Of a DNA stretch of 64,000 nt, positions 11,220 to 23,008 are shown one piece after another. The DNA comes from Diadema setosum (lineage: Eukaryota > Echinodermata > Echinoidea > Diadematoida > Diadematidae), in the NCBI GenBank assembly GCA_033980235.1, contig CM067080.1, positions 3,843,001 through 3,907,000 on the forward strand. The letters run 5' to 3'. The notes below the pieces were generated by a model. It had not been told where the DNA came from. It saw only the letters and a program-made list of their open reading frames with translations, and searched no databases. Made by a program: the position numbers and the translations under genes. Each line of letters opens with the position of its first letter. Within the stretch, counting starts at the first letter, position 1.

Positions 11220-11946
11220 TCGCCCTTTTTTTCTGTACACTTTAGTCTCTTCCTCTTAATCCTTCCGCGCTTGTCTTGGGTTTTGTTTTTGTTTTGTTTT
11301 TTGACAAGAGAGCTGCCTCGTGTTTGTTTGTTTGTTTGTTTGTGTTTATGTATTTCTATTTGTCTTTTTTTTCAGGCAATTTGCGGTGTTTTACTATAGT
11401 TTAATTATATTATGATATTAATAGCTTTGTTTGAAATCCAAATAAATGAAAAGAAATGGAGTTCAATGCTGAATTACCGGTATTTGCTTTGCAAAAGACC
11501 CACATTTTCTATGTGCAGACATGTGTTCTTGATTTGTTCTGGTATATGTCTTAGTCCTTAGCCAACGCCCCCCCCCCCCTCTCTCTTTCTCCCTTTCCCG
11601 CCCTCTCTCTCTCTCTCTCCCTCTCTCTCCGGAAGGACAGACAGTATGACTGTCTGCGCGATATGTGAGAAGGGTGAAGTTGAATGTCCTGTAGAGATTG
11701 ATCGCGATACATCGCTTCGCTTGTATCGATTGAGAGCCTTAAGACAGGCGATTTGATAGGCGAGAGCAATACAAACAAACGCTGTGCATTTTTTTTCCCG
11801 CGTTCGAATACTAATGCCGAAGAAAATGTTGGGAAGAATCTGCATGGAATATAAAACTGTCATCACCAAGATGAATATCACCACATCTGCTCAATTTATT
11901 CTAAGGATACAATTCGACACCATTCCAGGAACTTAATCATACAGTG

Positions 11947-11997
<51 letters not shown>

Positions 11998-12799
11998 CAA
12001 CTGATACGAGTTCAATTCATTTCAGTCCATCTTTTTTTTTTTTTTTTGCATGGCTATATTTCAATAGTCAAGAAACATAATGTTCAAAGACTAAAATCAT
12101 ATACAATACAAAACTTTAAACTGCGTACAGCACACACGACATGGTTCAAGAGAGATGAAATGTAAGTGTAATTAAGCGATCATGTATACATTTGTTACGG
12201 AAATGTCGGCCCTACTAATATTTTCATCATTTTTGTGTAATTTGATTCGTTATTTCCTGCATCATCAAAACATGATTCCGAATACAAATGATCATGCGAT
12301 CACAAGAAATACATTTTATTTCCTACCGTGAAAACTTGTGACAAATGGATCCATCCGTGTACCACTGGTTTTCATCTATCAGTCTATATATCTTAAAGGA
12401 CTTCCGCCTGCACGTTGACGATTTCTGTTAGCCTTCTAAAGGAAACGAATAATGTAATATACAAAACATTAAACGATACTCCATGATCATATCTATGTAT
12501 GATATGGTGAACAACTCCCCTATCCCGAAAAAACAAGCAAAACTAAACAAAACAAAACTGAAGAGACCTAAACTTAGCACCAAAATAATGAAATACCCTC
12601 CTTAGTTTTTCACCGCGAGAACGCTGAATCGTGTTGGACTATCCCAAAAGGATGCTCAATCGATCTATTCATTCAGCAGATATCTCTCTCAAACTTTAAA
12701 TCCCGTCTTCATGCGCAAATTCATGCTATGTGAGGCATACATGTCTGAAGTCTATTTACTGAACATAATGATAATAACGTAAACGTAGACTAACTTCTT
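11220..12799. other. Gene-free stretch with simple repeats
   Basis: Holds GTTT-rich sequence (11280-11345), poly-C/(CT)n at 11567-11632 and (TA)n at 11950-11996. A minus frame at 11884-11558 begins with a hydrophobic run (MVIFILVMTVLYSMQILPN) but runs into the GAGA repeat, and a competing frame overlaps it. I do not call it. Confidence 0.4.
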
Positions 12800-13196
12800 G
12801 TTCACATCTATGAAAGTGTATATCTGGTAATCTAATTTTCAGTGGGCTTCCAGACTTCTTCCACTTTGTTATTTTTTGTATCTAAGATGATTCAGTTTAT
12901 CTTTCCATCGATGTTCTTTTTCAGAGGGGCCAACACACTACAAGCTCTGTCTTTTTAGTGGGTCCCTCCATTTTTCGCACTTTATTCAACGGTATACATG
13001 TACTTCACTTTGATCACTTCTGTTTCTTTTGTACTATACTATGTATGACTACTATAATAGGTCCTCAAGTGTTGTACAGTCTTTTCACTTCTCTATGTTC
13101 TATTTACCTCATTCTCTGTTACTAAAAGAAGTGAAACATATGTTTTGTCGTAAAATGAAATAAACTTTGAATTGAGTTGAATTGAATTGAAAAATA
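12800..13196 (+). mobile_element. Retroelement 3' end with GAATT tail, copy 1
   Basis: About 390 bp matching, in opposite orientation, the sequence at 18488-18890. Shared words include CAGTGGGCTTCCAGACTTCTT, a CTTTTTAGTGGG box and a 3' end with AATAAACTTTGAATTGA. The tail is an ATTGA/GAATT pentamer repeat, as in LINE or SINE 3' tails. No open frame remains. A more diverged minus-strand copy may be at about 40570-40690. Confidence 0.6.
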
Positions 13197-13199
13197 TTA

Positions 13200-14478
13200 C
13201 GTATATGATAGGAATCTATCATTTAGCAAAATCAAGTGCTGATGGAATTTGCTGACAAAGTTAATTATCATGTCAACACAAATTAGCATCGCTGAATGTA
13301 ACTGCATATCTAATGATAATGAAAAATAACTGGTTACATAATATATACGCCTATTCATTAGACCGGGAAAATAAAACTTTAGAGAATTAAAAGAAAAAAG
13401 AAGCAAATTTGAGAGAGAGAGAAAAATCATAAAATATGTTGCCAAAAAATTTATAGAAAGTAATTAAGCAGCTTTTGCAAAAGGAATCCTGTGACCAAAA
13501 CAATCCATACATGAATATAATATACAGACACATGTATAGACATAATTACTATCTACATATATTTCTCTGTATATAGAAACAAAAGGGCAATATTTGAGGG
13601 TTTTTTTTTTGATGTACTCTATTCTCTGAACTCGATTTCTTTTTTACTAATTTTAAGATATCATGACATAATACAGCAGGAAACGAAAGAAATGTGATTC
13701 CTCGGACGTATTGCGTTAATGAGCCAATCTCGTTATCAAAGGCATCAATCTTTTATTTGCAGTCATCATATTTTATTTTTCTCTCTTCACGCTCTGGGAC
13801 CCATTATGGAATGATTAGACTTCAACAAAATGATATTCTTTACCTCGAAAGGCGACAAGCACAGCTGGCGAGTGAATCCGATACACTTCCCCGAGGTCTA
13901 ACTAAGCAACGATTTTAGATAACCCTCACATTCGCCGAAGCTTTCATGCAGCGACAATGTTTCAAAAGCAGGCATCTTCAAATAAACGTTTGTCTTAGGT
14001 TTTTAATTATAGCTAGGCCTATATCATTATGGTGGTGATTAAAGATTCAGTCATGCATAAGTAGTAAACAAATAAAAACCGCAGGAAACCACTGGCTGTG
14101 CGTGATTAAAGATAGACAGGAATTGACAGAGATGACGGAATGTCTTGAGAATGTTTGTTGCGTCAAATTACACTTGTGTTACGCTGACTGGGTAACGAAT
14201 TTAAGGGTAGGAGGTACTGGTCTCACAAATGTAGTCGTGGCTATCAGAACTATATATCTCTCTTCCATTTCTTCATTCTGGGTCCTGTTCTATTGATGAA
14301 GAACGGTCAATAAAACGTAGGCTCTGGTCTAGTTTGAAGGAGCGCAAAAAAAAAAAAAAAATGGCCACGTGTCAAACATCGTCATGACTTTGGTGCGACC
14401 CCAAAGAACCACTCCTCAAAACAGTCAAACGACGGAAGTTGGAGAGCCTTGAACCCTCCCCACGGCTTGACTGCCTTT
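13200..14478. other. Mostly gene-free stretch
   Basis: AT-rich. At 13910-13844 on the minus strand, a 67-nt segment sits between a TTGCTTAG and a good CGAG|GTAAAG donor, but more than one frame is open (one reads LDLGEVYRIHSPAVLVAFR), so it is only a hint of an exon. Confidence 0.3.
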
Positions 14479-14526
<48 letters not shown>

Positions 14527-14573
14527 CCAACAACAACAACAACAACAACACCAACAACAACACCACCACCACC

Positions 14574-14605
<32 letters not shown>

Positions 14606-14677
14606 CAACAACAACACCACCACCACCAACAACAACAACAACAACAACCACCACCACCACCACCACCACCACCACCA
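14479..14677. repeat. (AAC)n/(ACC)n switching trinucleotide array
   Basis: About 65 triplets of AAC or ACC in alternating blocks, ending in (CCA)n. All plus frames are open (poly-Asn, poly-Thr, poly-Gln/His/Pro), as is a minus frame of Val/Gly. These frames are repeat artefacts. Confidence 0.9.
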
Positions 14678-14795
14678 GAAACAACCTCGTCAAAAGCCTA
14701 AGTCACAGGAGTTGAGCTGGTGTGTGTGTAAAAACCAAAGACTATAATATAGTATAGACATATTTCGATCAGTACATTCAAGAGATACTAGCAAG

Positions 14796-14935
14796 CTTTA
14801 GATTTGCAACGCGAACGCTAAAGACAACGCTATTAGGCAAAAAATGATGTTCTGCACATGCGCGAGACAGTTACTTCCATTGTCCAACCTGGGAGGAGGC
14901 GTCGTCTTAGCGTTCGCGTCGCAGATCTAAACCTC
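14796..14935. mobile_element. Short MITE with terminal inverted repeats
   Basis: The left end TTTAGATTTGCAACGCGAAC and the right end GCGTCGCAGATCTAAA are inverted near-copies, continuing through AACGCTAAAGACAACGC and GCGTCGTCTTAGCGTT. The total is about 140 bp with a short non-coding core. Confidence 0.55.
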
Positions 14936-15144
14936 GATTTTGTCAGCTTATGCAGCTGAAAGGAAATTTCGTAGAAGGAATTCACCCTATGACGTCACAC
15001 AGTCCCGAAATCACCACAAAATGGCCGTCTGAACATGGAATTTTCATTTTCGCACGAAGTTGGCCCTAAACCATGGTTAAAAGCCAATGAGTGCCAAAGA
15101 AAATACAATGCCTGCAGAAGGTTAAAAAATATATGGCACCCCAA

Positions 15145-15570
15145 GGGTGCACGTCACGAGACCAACACCTACGAATCAGACAACCCACGAGTCATACAGT
15201 TCATGAGTTATACAACCCACGACTTATGCAGCCCACGAGTTATACAGTCCACGAGTCATAAAGTCCACAAGCCACACATCCCACTAGTTATACAGCCCAC
15301 GAGGTCGACACTAAGTGAACAAAGCCCGGGCCACGAATTTGACATCAAGTAAAATAGGCCCATCACGAGTTATACAGCCCATGAGTTCGACACCAGGCAA
15401 ATAAAGCCCCTGAGTTCACACCACGCAAAAAAGGCTCACGAGACCGATAGTGTCAAAGTGTCGAACTCAGGGGCTGTATAACTCGTAGGATGTCTGACTC
15501 ATGGACCTATTTTCAATGTCGGTCGCGTGGGCCGTATGTCTCGTGGGTGTCGGTCTCGTGGGATGACCCC
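15145..15570. mobile_element. GGGGT-hairpin element, copy B
   Basis: It begins GGGTGCACGTCACGAGACCA and ends GGTCTCGTGGGATGACCCC, so the ends are inverted repeats. The inner units (CACGAGTCATACAGCC) on the left are mirrored on the right. No target duplication is visible for this copy. A 105-codon frame at 15035-15352 is built from the repeat. Confidence 0.7.
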
Positions 15571-15810
15571 TACTAGAAGGCTACACGAAAATGTGAATCT
15601 TTATTATGAAGTGAACCCTCGCATGATCTTCCGCTATTTTTTTTTATTTTTTGCTTGAAAAAGATTTTGCCGCCCCTCACAAAAGAAAGTTTAGACATGA
15701 TCAGAGCAGAATTTGAACAATACAGTGTATTCCTCTATCATGTCCATTGTGTGTCCATCTTTGCTCGGGCAATGCACTATTTCTCTTCACTACGATCTCA
15801 CGGGTTTTGT

Positions 15811-16196
15811 GAGACTGTACAGTACTTGTTGAGGTGAGGATTCAGGTTTATAACATTCCTAAGTGAGATAGTGAGAAACCTCTCATGAAATATGGAAGAG
15901 CATGTAATTTTAAGAAGAATTCAACGTTTACTTGATGAATATTGATTTTCATATGGCTGAGATATCCAAAAAAAGTAATAATAATAACAAAAGTCGACAG
16001 GCCACGTCTTTTATTAGGATCTCTTTGTTTCACCTTGTTTTTGGATATCTCAGCCATTTCAAAACCGATTTTCATCAAATAAACTTTTGATTCCCCTTAG
16101 AATTGCATGCTCTTTGACATCTCATAGAGTGGTTTGTGGATATCTCGCAAAACGTTAAAAGCTAAATCCTCACCTCAGCCAGAATTGCACAGTCCC
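15811..16196. mobile_element. TTAA-flanked palindromic MITE, copy 1
   Basis: About 386 bp. The left arm (GACTGTACAGTACTTGTTGAG, ATTCAACGTTTACTTGATGA, GGCTGAGATATCC) is mirrored by the right arm (GGATATCTCAGCC, TCATCAAATAAAC, CACCTCAGCC, CAGTCCC). TTAA follows the right end; the left junction is mutated. The same element is at 59811-60193, and a right half is at 17400. Confidence 0.65.
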
Positions 16197-16399
16197 TTAA
16201 AGGTTTGAGAGAGGAACTCAACTGAGCTATCGGTCTTATAGGACCCTGTCATCGTTAGTATACAACCGAGCATAGCCAGATCGTCATTTATATAATTTAG
16301 TAGAGAAAAACACCTAATTTGTAGGACTTCTTTCCAAAGGGAACCAGGTAAAGGACTCGAAAGTAGAGTCCGTACACCATGTCACTTTTTTCTCTCTTC

Positions 16400-16584
16400 T
16401 TACCCCGTCTTTATTTTTTTTTTCTTCTTCTTCTTCGATGTGGTCTCAATCTTTAGGATCTTCTTCATCTTGCCCTTTTTCCTTTTCGGCGAAACCCCTG
16501 AAATATCACTTTCAGTACCTGTCATGAAATGATACAGCACCTGGGATGCCTCCTCGTCATTCTGCAGCCCTGCACTACGTAACC
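16400..16584 (-). CDS. Candidate lysine-rich C-terminal exon, unknown protein
   Basis: A frame without an ATG reads AWLRSAGLQNDEEASQVLYH, then SPKRKKGKMKKILKIE, into a lysine run and a TAA. The first half looks like ordinary protein and the second like a basic nuclear-type tail. An AAG precedes the open segment, but there is no good pyrimidine tract, and an overlapping plus-strand frame (16546-16848) also exists. It may be an exon remnant. Confidence 0.3.
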
Positions 16585-16849
16585 AAGCTTGTCACTTCCG
16601 CCGTCGCGCTCTTACAGATGCGCCCTTCTTTTTTCCCCAACTTGCCAGCGCAAAACACTCTTCGCACCGATAGGGTGCTTTCTGAACTGAAAGAAGTGAA
16701 AATAAAGGAAAGAGTAAAAGAGGATCTTGCGACGTCGGTTCCTAATGGTTCCAATCTGAATTGCTCTGTCGAAGAGTTGAACATAATCCAAAATCGCCTG
16801 CGATCGAGTTTCCAGCGCTCGTTCCTTGAATCGATCTCTGAACGATGAC

Positions 16850-18480
16850 AGAGTGCACTGTCGTCTGCTGTGGGAATATTTACCGAAAATCATGTAAATA
16901 CGGATTTGGAATAGCCATCTTGAAAAGTTGCAAAACGTAAGTGAAAAGACGAAGAAAACTAGAGGCAACGAGTGGAGTCGTCTGTAGGGGGATTGTGTTT
17001 GCCCATGCCTCGATGTTTGGCCGGAATCATGTAAATGAGAGTTCAGAACTTGCATATCGAGAGTTGCAAATACGAGTACCTGGTGAAAAAAAAAGAGAAA
17101 CACGAAAACTGGAAAAAAGCGAGATCTCGGTAAGACTCCGTTTTGCTAATGCCACTGTACTTGCGGTTGAAAAAAATCGATAAAACAAGGGATGGAAATC
17201 ATCTTACCTATAAGAACTTTAAGTGAACGCAGCCAACAGGGAACTGTGTCGTCTTAGCGATACTGTTTCCTCATAAACATAACTTGAACTTTTTGTTTGT
17301 TTGTTTGTTTGTTCGTGTGTGTGTCTACGTATTCGTGTGTGTGTGTTACGGTGATTATTGATGCTTCTATTTGGGTTTTTTAAAGGTGGCTTCCACATTT
17401 TTTTTAGGACCACTTTGCTTTACTTTGTTTTTGGACGTCTCAGTCATGTCAAACCGATTGTCATCAAATAAACTTTGAATTCCTCTTAGAATCGTAATGC
17501 TCCTTCATATTTCATATTAGTAGTTTCTAATTTTCTCACAATATTAAAACCTGAATTTCTATCTCAACCAAAACTACACCATCCCTACAACTGAATTACA
17601 AATACAATACATACGACGAAATACAAACACACACACACACACGCACACACAAACAAGTTTACACTTGTTGATACTAAATCATGTGCAATATAAATCAACA
17701 CAAACAAATACAACAGAGACAAATTGAAGCCGCATCTATTCATCGCCATTACAAAGACACTCGATTAAGCCAATATGTGTTTTAAATCCAAATTTTAATC
17801 TTGCATCTAACTGTCAATGTGGCCTACCGATCCAGTCTTTAGATTTGCAAAACAAACAATGTATCGAACATCGTTTATTTGCACCATATCAGCAAAACAG
17901 ATAAATCTATTTCAGTTTAGCATAATTCAACCTAAATCGTAATTGAATGGAAACAAAATTAATGTTTTCATGCTTGAACAGAAATAGATTGTAATGACAC
18001 TCTATGCCTTAACGTCTATTCTGGTGTTAGAGCCAATGTTTAACCCCGCTGGCGGGGAAGAATCAAGGGGAAGTAAGGAGGCAAAATGAAATTTAGAAAG
18101 GATGAAAGTCATAAAGTTTGTGATATCAATGCAATTCAATTCAATTCATTAATTTTCATTCTTCTTTTTTTTTTTCTTTCAACAAAAACATAACACAAGA
18201 TAAATCAGGTATTACATCATAAACAAAAAACATTTGCCTTTGCAATAAATGATATCGATAAACATAAGAGCGCATACTGGTAAAAAAAATCACCAACGTC
18301 ACAACCCTATCATTGTGCGGTACTGTAAATAAGTACATTACATTATCGCAGAAAGCAACAACAACAAAACTAGACAACAAACAAAAATGACAAACATTCA
18401 ACGGCAAAGAAAGAAAGTATAAGGAACAAAGTCGTACACTTTTTCAAAAACAGATAGCTCTAAGCGGAACTAACGTCGCG
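16850..18480. other. Gene-free stretch with a half-MITE
   Basis: GTTT and GTGT tracts at 17295-17345, a (CA)n tract at 17630-17650, and a (GAATT)n tail plus poly-T at 18130-18178 that looks like a minus-strand retroelement 3' end. The TTAA-family half element is listed separately. Confidence 0.4.
17400..17595. mobile_element. TTAA-family MITE, right half
   Basis: TTTTTGGACGTCTCAGTCAT, then ATCAAATAAACTTTGAATTC, then a diverged AACCTGAATTTCTATCTCAACC match the right arms of the copies at 15.8 and 59.8 kb. The left arm is missing. Confidence 0.5.
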
Positions 18481-18487
18481 GGGCAAA

Positions 18488-18890
18488 ATGAATTCAATTC
18501 AATTCAATTCAAAAAGTTTATTTCATTTTTTCGACAAAACATATTTTACTTCCTTTGATAACAGAGAATAAGGTAAACAGAACATTATGTAATGAGAAGA
18601 CTGTACAGTAATTGAGGACCTTAATAGTAGTTATACATTGTAGTAAAAAAGAAACAGAAGTGGTCGAAATGAACTGCATGTATAACCTTGCTTAAAGTGC
18701 GAAAAATGGAGAGACCCACTAAAAAGACAGAGCTTGTAGAATGTGGGCCCCTCTGAAAAAAAAAATCGATGGGAAGATTAATTGAAGCATCATAAATACA
18801 AAAAAAAAAGAAGAGGAAGAAGTCTGGAAGCCCACTGAGAATTAGAATCACAGATAAATACACTTACTTTCATAGACGCGGACAAACATG
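18488..18890 (-). mobile_element. Retroelement 3' end with GAATT tail, copy 2
   Basis: Reverse-strand counterpart of 12800-13196: a (GAATT)n tail at the lower coordinate, then the complement of AATAAACTTT, the CCACTAAAAAGACAGAGCTT box and GGAAGCCCACTGAGAATTAG. The two copies differ by many substitutions and indels, so they are old. Confidence 0.6.
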
Positions 18891-19234
18891 AAACAAGACT
18901 AGACAACAAAACAACTACTGAAGAAAAGGCTGTACGGGACAAAACGGAATGGACAAGACAAAATAGCAAACAAAAACGCACAACGGAGACAGCGATCTTC
19001 GGCAGAAGCATGTCAAGAGAAACAGATGATAGTTGTGGAGAAAAAAAGTGATATTGTAACGCCTGAATCCATGAATACATAGCTTTAGGCTCACTCAATA
19101 TGCATAGAGTCGAAAAAAGGAAAGAAAGGAAGGCGAAGAGCCATATTTGGTGTCACTGAGCACGGGTGCCAACATCACTCAGAGTTTGGCAAATTTGGGC
19201 CCCCGATCTCACGGCGCCATTCATAATACGTTTT

Positions 19235-19440
19235 CCGTTCCGTTCCGTTCAGTTACATTGAACTCAATTCCGTAAAAATCAATATCAATCTGATTTAATT
19301 GAATGCAACTCGGTGCAATTTGAGTTAATTCGCATCAATTCTGTTGAGTTCATTTCAATCGAATCCGAAGTTCATTATAATCTAACTTCATTATGTCATT
19401 CCAATCCAATTAAATTCATTTCAATTCGTTGTTAACAAAA
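19235..19440. repeat. Degenerate ATTCA pentamer region
   Basis: About 200 bp of decayed words such as TTCCGTTCCGTTC, CATTTCAATC and AATTCATTTCAATTC, probably a mutated pentamer satellite like the nearby retroelement tails. Confidence 0.45.
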
Positions 19441-20318
19441 TATACAATAGGTTATCAAAGGTAAAGTAAGTTTGGTGTTTAGAAACGTATTTTAACAGCC
19501 AGAGATGAGTCAATGAACAAGAAAAGAAATGCATAACAAAAACTACGTTAAAGAGCAGCGATACTAAGACATCGCCTCATTTACATCAATATTTATCTTT
19601 TTAACAAAAGGCAGCTCTTGCTTTTATGTTAAAGTATCTGGGAAGGACAGACGTTAGAATGGAATCTGAATAATTACTAAAAAATAGCTTGTTATATAAC
19701 TATGGAAGTAATTTTTGTTTGTTTGCTTTTTAAATACAGGAAAGAAGGCATTATTGTGGGAAAAATTAGACAGATTTTGTAATAAACAGTTACTGGAGGC
19801 ATCCAGCCAAATACTTTTGTTCAATAACACTGGCAGATGTGAACTGAAAATTATGAAATCATGCTGAAGTGCGCTGTGATGAAACAATATCTATCGCGCA
19901 CGAAAACTAATGAAGATAAGCTTTTCGGAGTTTGGCGTGTTGTAGAAGTCCCTTCCTTGTCTAAAACCTAAGCGCACATTCTTTGCATTCTTTTTCATTT
20001 TGAAACGATATTGTAAACTATGAAACAGAGAGACTTTCTGTGAAGTCGTCATGGCGGATTGCAAGTAGAAGTAGAATACAAGAACTTCAACGACTGGGAC
20101 TGGAGAGCACATTAATATGCAAAAGGATTGTCTCGATATGTCAACATGTAAGTGGTGGCCATTTTAAGATGTCTACGTTCGAATTGGTTCTGACGTAAAT
20201 TTCCATCTTTATATTTCTTTCTCTTGCCATGCTTACTGCATTTGACTCTAAGTAACGACCTTAAGATCAAAAGTCATTTTAATTGCATCGTAAATCAAAA
20301 CATGCTTGTATTCCTTAC
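19441..20318. other. Gene-free stretch
   Basis: No domain, repeat or splice chain recognised. Minus frames at 19887-19654 and 20112-19891 are short and unsupported. Confidence 0.4.
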
Positions 20319-20402
20319 ATGGGAAATGCGGGACATTAGATCGGAAATCAATTTGCAAGTCGATTTGGCTGGCGTCGCAAGACAAAATTATGTCTTCAGG
20401 CC
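20319..20402 (-). CDS. Candidate 84-nt exon, unknown
   Basis: It lies between an acceptor (CTCAAACCAG) and a donor (CCAT|GTAAGG), with 2-nt entry, 27 codons and a 1-nt exit (symmetrical phase 1). The peptide PEDIILSCDASQIDLQIDF could be a strand pair of an extracellular domain. No partner exon was found, so this rests on borders and composition alone. Confidence 0.3.
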
Positions 20403-21948
20403 CTGGTTTGAGAATTAATCTTGACATTGACTGCACATACCGGGGAATGTTTATAGGGACCGGTCGAAATCTATGTTGTTAGACATTAGCGATGGAACAG
20501 CCGCTACAATTTCTGCATTAGGCATCTAATGTTTTTCGGGCTCATTACCGATGCAAAATCCCAAGAACACATAGATTCCTAAATTGAACGCATGACATTT
20601 CTGATTTTCAACTCTGATGTCACCCACGTACTGCGTATAACGGGTCAAACCTGTCAGTTCTTAATATGATATAGGAGGGATTTCTACTTTCGTTGTATCG
20701 TTCAACTCAGTCCGCCATTAAGGATAGCGGGGGTTTCCAATTATAGTCCAAATTAGATTTATGCATCAGCACTACTTTAATTGCTTGTAATACATAAAAG
20801 AAGAGAAAAAAACCCCCACACGATTATCGCAACGTTTTTTCTTTTCTTTTTGTTTTGCTTGTTACAATGTTCAACCATAGCGTACACTGTGTTTTCGTCT
20901 TCTCCCCCCCCCCCCCTCTCTCTCATTATCTTTTATGCGATTATCTGAAAAGAGCTGTAGCAGGAAAAAGCTTACAAAGTCAATTAGTTTATTATCTCTT
21001 CAGCTCGGGTGAGTATAACAGACAAGCATGGGGAAAAAAAAACACCGATATGTATTACATAAAATATACAGCATATGCATTATGATACATGCGTGTATGT
21101 CTGTTTATTATGCACAAACACAATGCATGCATCAAGGTGTATTAATCAAATAATAAATCAACGACAGAGCGGATAAAAACTGCTGAGGAAATTCATTCTG
21201 CGGATGAAGAATTGTGTGAGGAGGGGCGAGTGCAAGGGTTGGTGATATTGAATCAGTCTGTCGTAGGGGACCGGCAATATTGTCGAAAACAAGACGTCGA
21301 GACTTTGGGCAGCCTGCAAAGTCTCGATGCTTGCTTAAAAGGACGGCTGTCAACTTTGATTCTTGCGTCCTCGTGTTGCCAGTCATTCTTCCCGCCCTAA
21401 TGCGAGATCACTGGGGGAAAGAGCTCTGTTCGTCTGGGGCTTTTAGCGCTTCTTTCTCTCAAATTTGTTTGCGTAAGAGTCTATGGAGAAAGATGGGCCG
21501 CGACGGACGGTGCGTACCTAATGCGTTCTTTCCTTCTTCCGTTTTTTGTAGAGGCAGGAAAATTTAGCACTTAAGCATCTCCAGAGATTCGCTAAAGTGT
21601 CAAAGTGTGGATGTATAGATCCAGACAAATGGAATGCGGCCTTACATTATATTGATTTTGCTACCGGCAGTAACTAGTTTAATTTCCAACATCCTAGCTT
21701 GGAGCTTCAATACTGGGGATTATGGAAAAGGTTTGGGCCAAGGGATTGGTACATGTGAAGTCCGAAATAGCACAATAGCTTCAGGCTGCTCTATGATTGT
21801 TTGTCTTCCCTATGGCGAGGTCTTCGAGAATGACATAAGGGTACTCGAAAGCCATGCCTAATTATAGAATGGCAAAAGAGGTAACAGAGTGCCACAATGT
21901 ATACCCCAGCCTAGTCGCTGTATTGTCACCCAAGTTTAAAACATTTCC

Positions 21949-21987
<39 letters not shown>

Positions 21988-22440
21988 GCGGTATTGTTTA
22001 TCTAAGGTAACGTCTTCAGAACTTGCACTGTTCTTCGGGAGGACCCTGCCTGTACTGATATACCCCAGTATTGCCAGGTATCCATTTTTGTCGTCGTTGA
22101 CAGCGGAGTTGTCGTCAACAATTTGGTGTAATCACAATAACTTTCCATAGCTTTGAACTGTGACCACCAAACTTACACCTCAGGTAGGCCTACATCACCT
22201 AAAGATGCCTGTCAAGTTTGAATATTCTTGATATCCGACAAGGTCAAAGGTCAAAAGGTCAATGAAATACATCCGAAGACATTATACTCGCAATATTGTG
22301 GTGTATACTCTCAATAACTTTCCACAGCTTTTAGCTATGATCATGAAATAGGTACCATAGGTACCATACATACATTACCTTAAACAAGTTTTAACATGGG
22401 TTAGGTCTGAGAATGTCAAAGATCAAAAGGTTAGATTCTT
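20403..22440. other. Gene-free stretch, (AAT)n and a decayed tandem repeat
   Basis: (AAT)n lies at 21950-21985. Two units beginning CACAATAACTTTCCATAGCTT (about 22133) and CTCAATAACTTTCCACAGCTT (about 22313) share GTCAAAGGTCAAAAGGTCA-type words, suggesting a tandem repeat of about 180 bp. Confidence 0.4.
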
Positions 22441-22599
22441 CGTCTTCTTCAAATATCCCCTATTTGGAAGCTGCGTCAAGTTACCAAACCATACGAATTG
22501 CGATATGCAGACAAGCTAGACATTGCTTGGCGTTCCCGGTTGAGGGTTACCTTGTTACACCTTGGTCGAGAGGCACGTCCTGGGTACAAACGTCTTGTC

Positions 22600-22660
22600 T
22601 ATTTTACAGCATTTATAAACACTCGGCAGGACTCGAACTCGGGCCCTCCGCTTCAAAGTC
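22600..22660 (-). repeat. tRNA-like SINE fragment
   Basis: On the minus strand, GAGTTCGAGTCCTGCCGAGT resembles a tRNA T-arm or RNA polymerase III B box with an anticodon-arm-like segment before it. No A box follows on the other side of the palindrome, so it is a fragment and not a tRNA gene. Confidence 0.3.
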
Positions 22661-22981
22661 GGCTTTGCGTAGAGTTGCGTAGTGTTGCGTGCAGTGACTA
22701 CGCAACACTACGCAACTATACGCTGTGAGTACGCAACTCTACGTAACAGAACGCCGAGGGACGCAATTCTACGTAACAGTACGCCGAGGGACTCAAAATA
22801 GGTACGCGAGATGTACGCAAAAAAAAAAAGAATGTTTATTTTTTTGCGTACATCTCGCGTACCCATTTTGCGTCCCTCGGCGTACAGTTGCGTACTCACA
22901 GCTGCGTATAGCTGCGTAGTGTTGCGTAGTCACTGCACGCTACTCAACACTACGCAACACTACGCAACTTTACGCAAAGCC
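22661..22981. mobile_element. 321-bp near-perfect palindrome
   Basis: It begins GGCTTTGCGTAGAGTTGCG and ends CGCAACTTTACGCAAAGCC. Inside, GTACGCGAGATGTACGCAAA on the left is mirrored by TTTGCGTACATCTCGCGTAC on the right around an A/T centre, and CGCCGAGGGACGCAA by TTGCGTCCCTCGGCG. The arms are about 150 bp. TACGCAAC-type words recur, so it is also internally repetitive. Probably a foldback element. Confidence 0.75.
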
Positions 22982-23008
22982 TGGTATGAAACCCCCTTTA
23001 TTCACTAT

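Noticed and set aside
11558..11884. Minus frame starting like a signal peptide
   Set aside because: Overlaps a competing frame and runs into a GAGA repeat; no donor.
14439..14747. Long open frames of poly-Asn, poly-Thr and poly-Val
   Set aside because: Produced by the AAC/ACC trinucleotide array; all frames are open.
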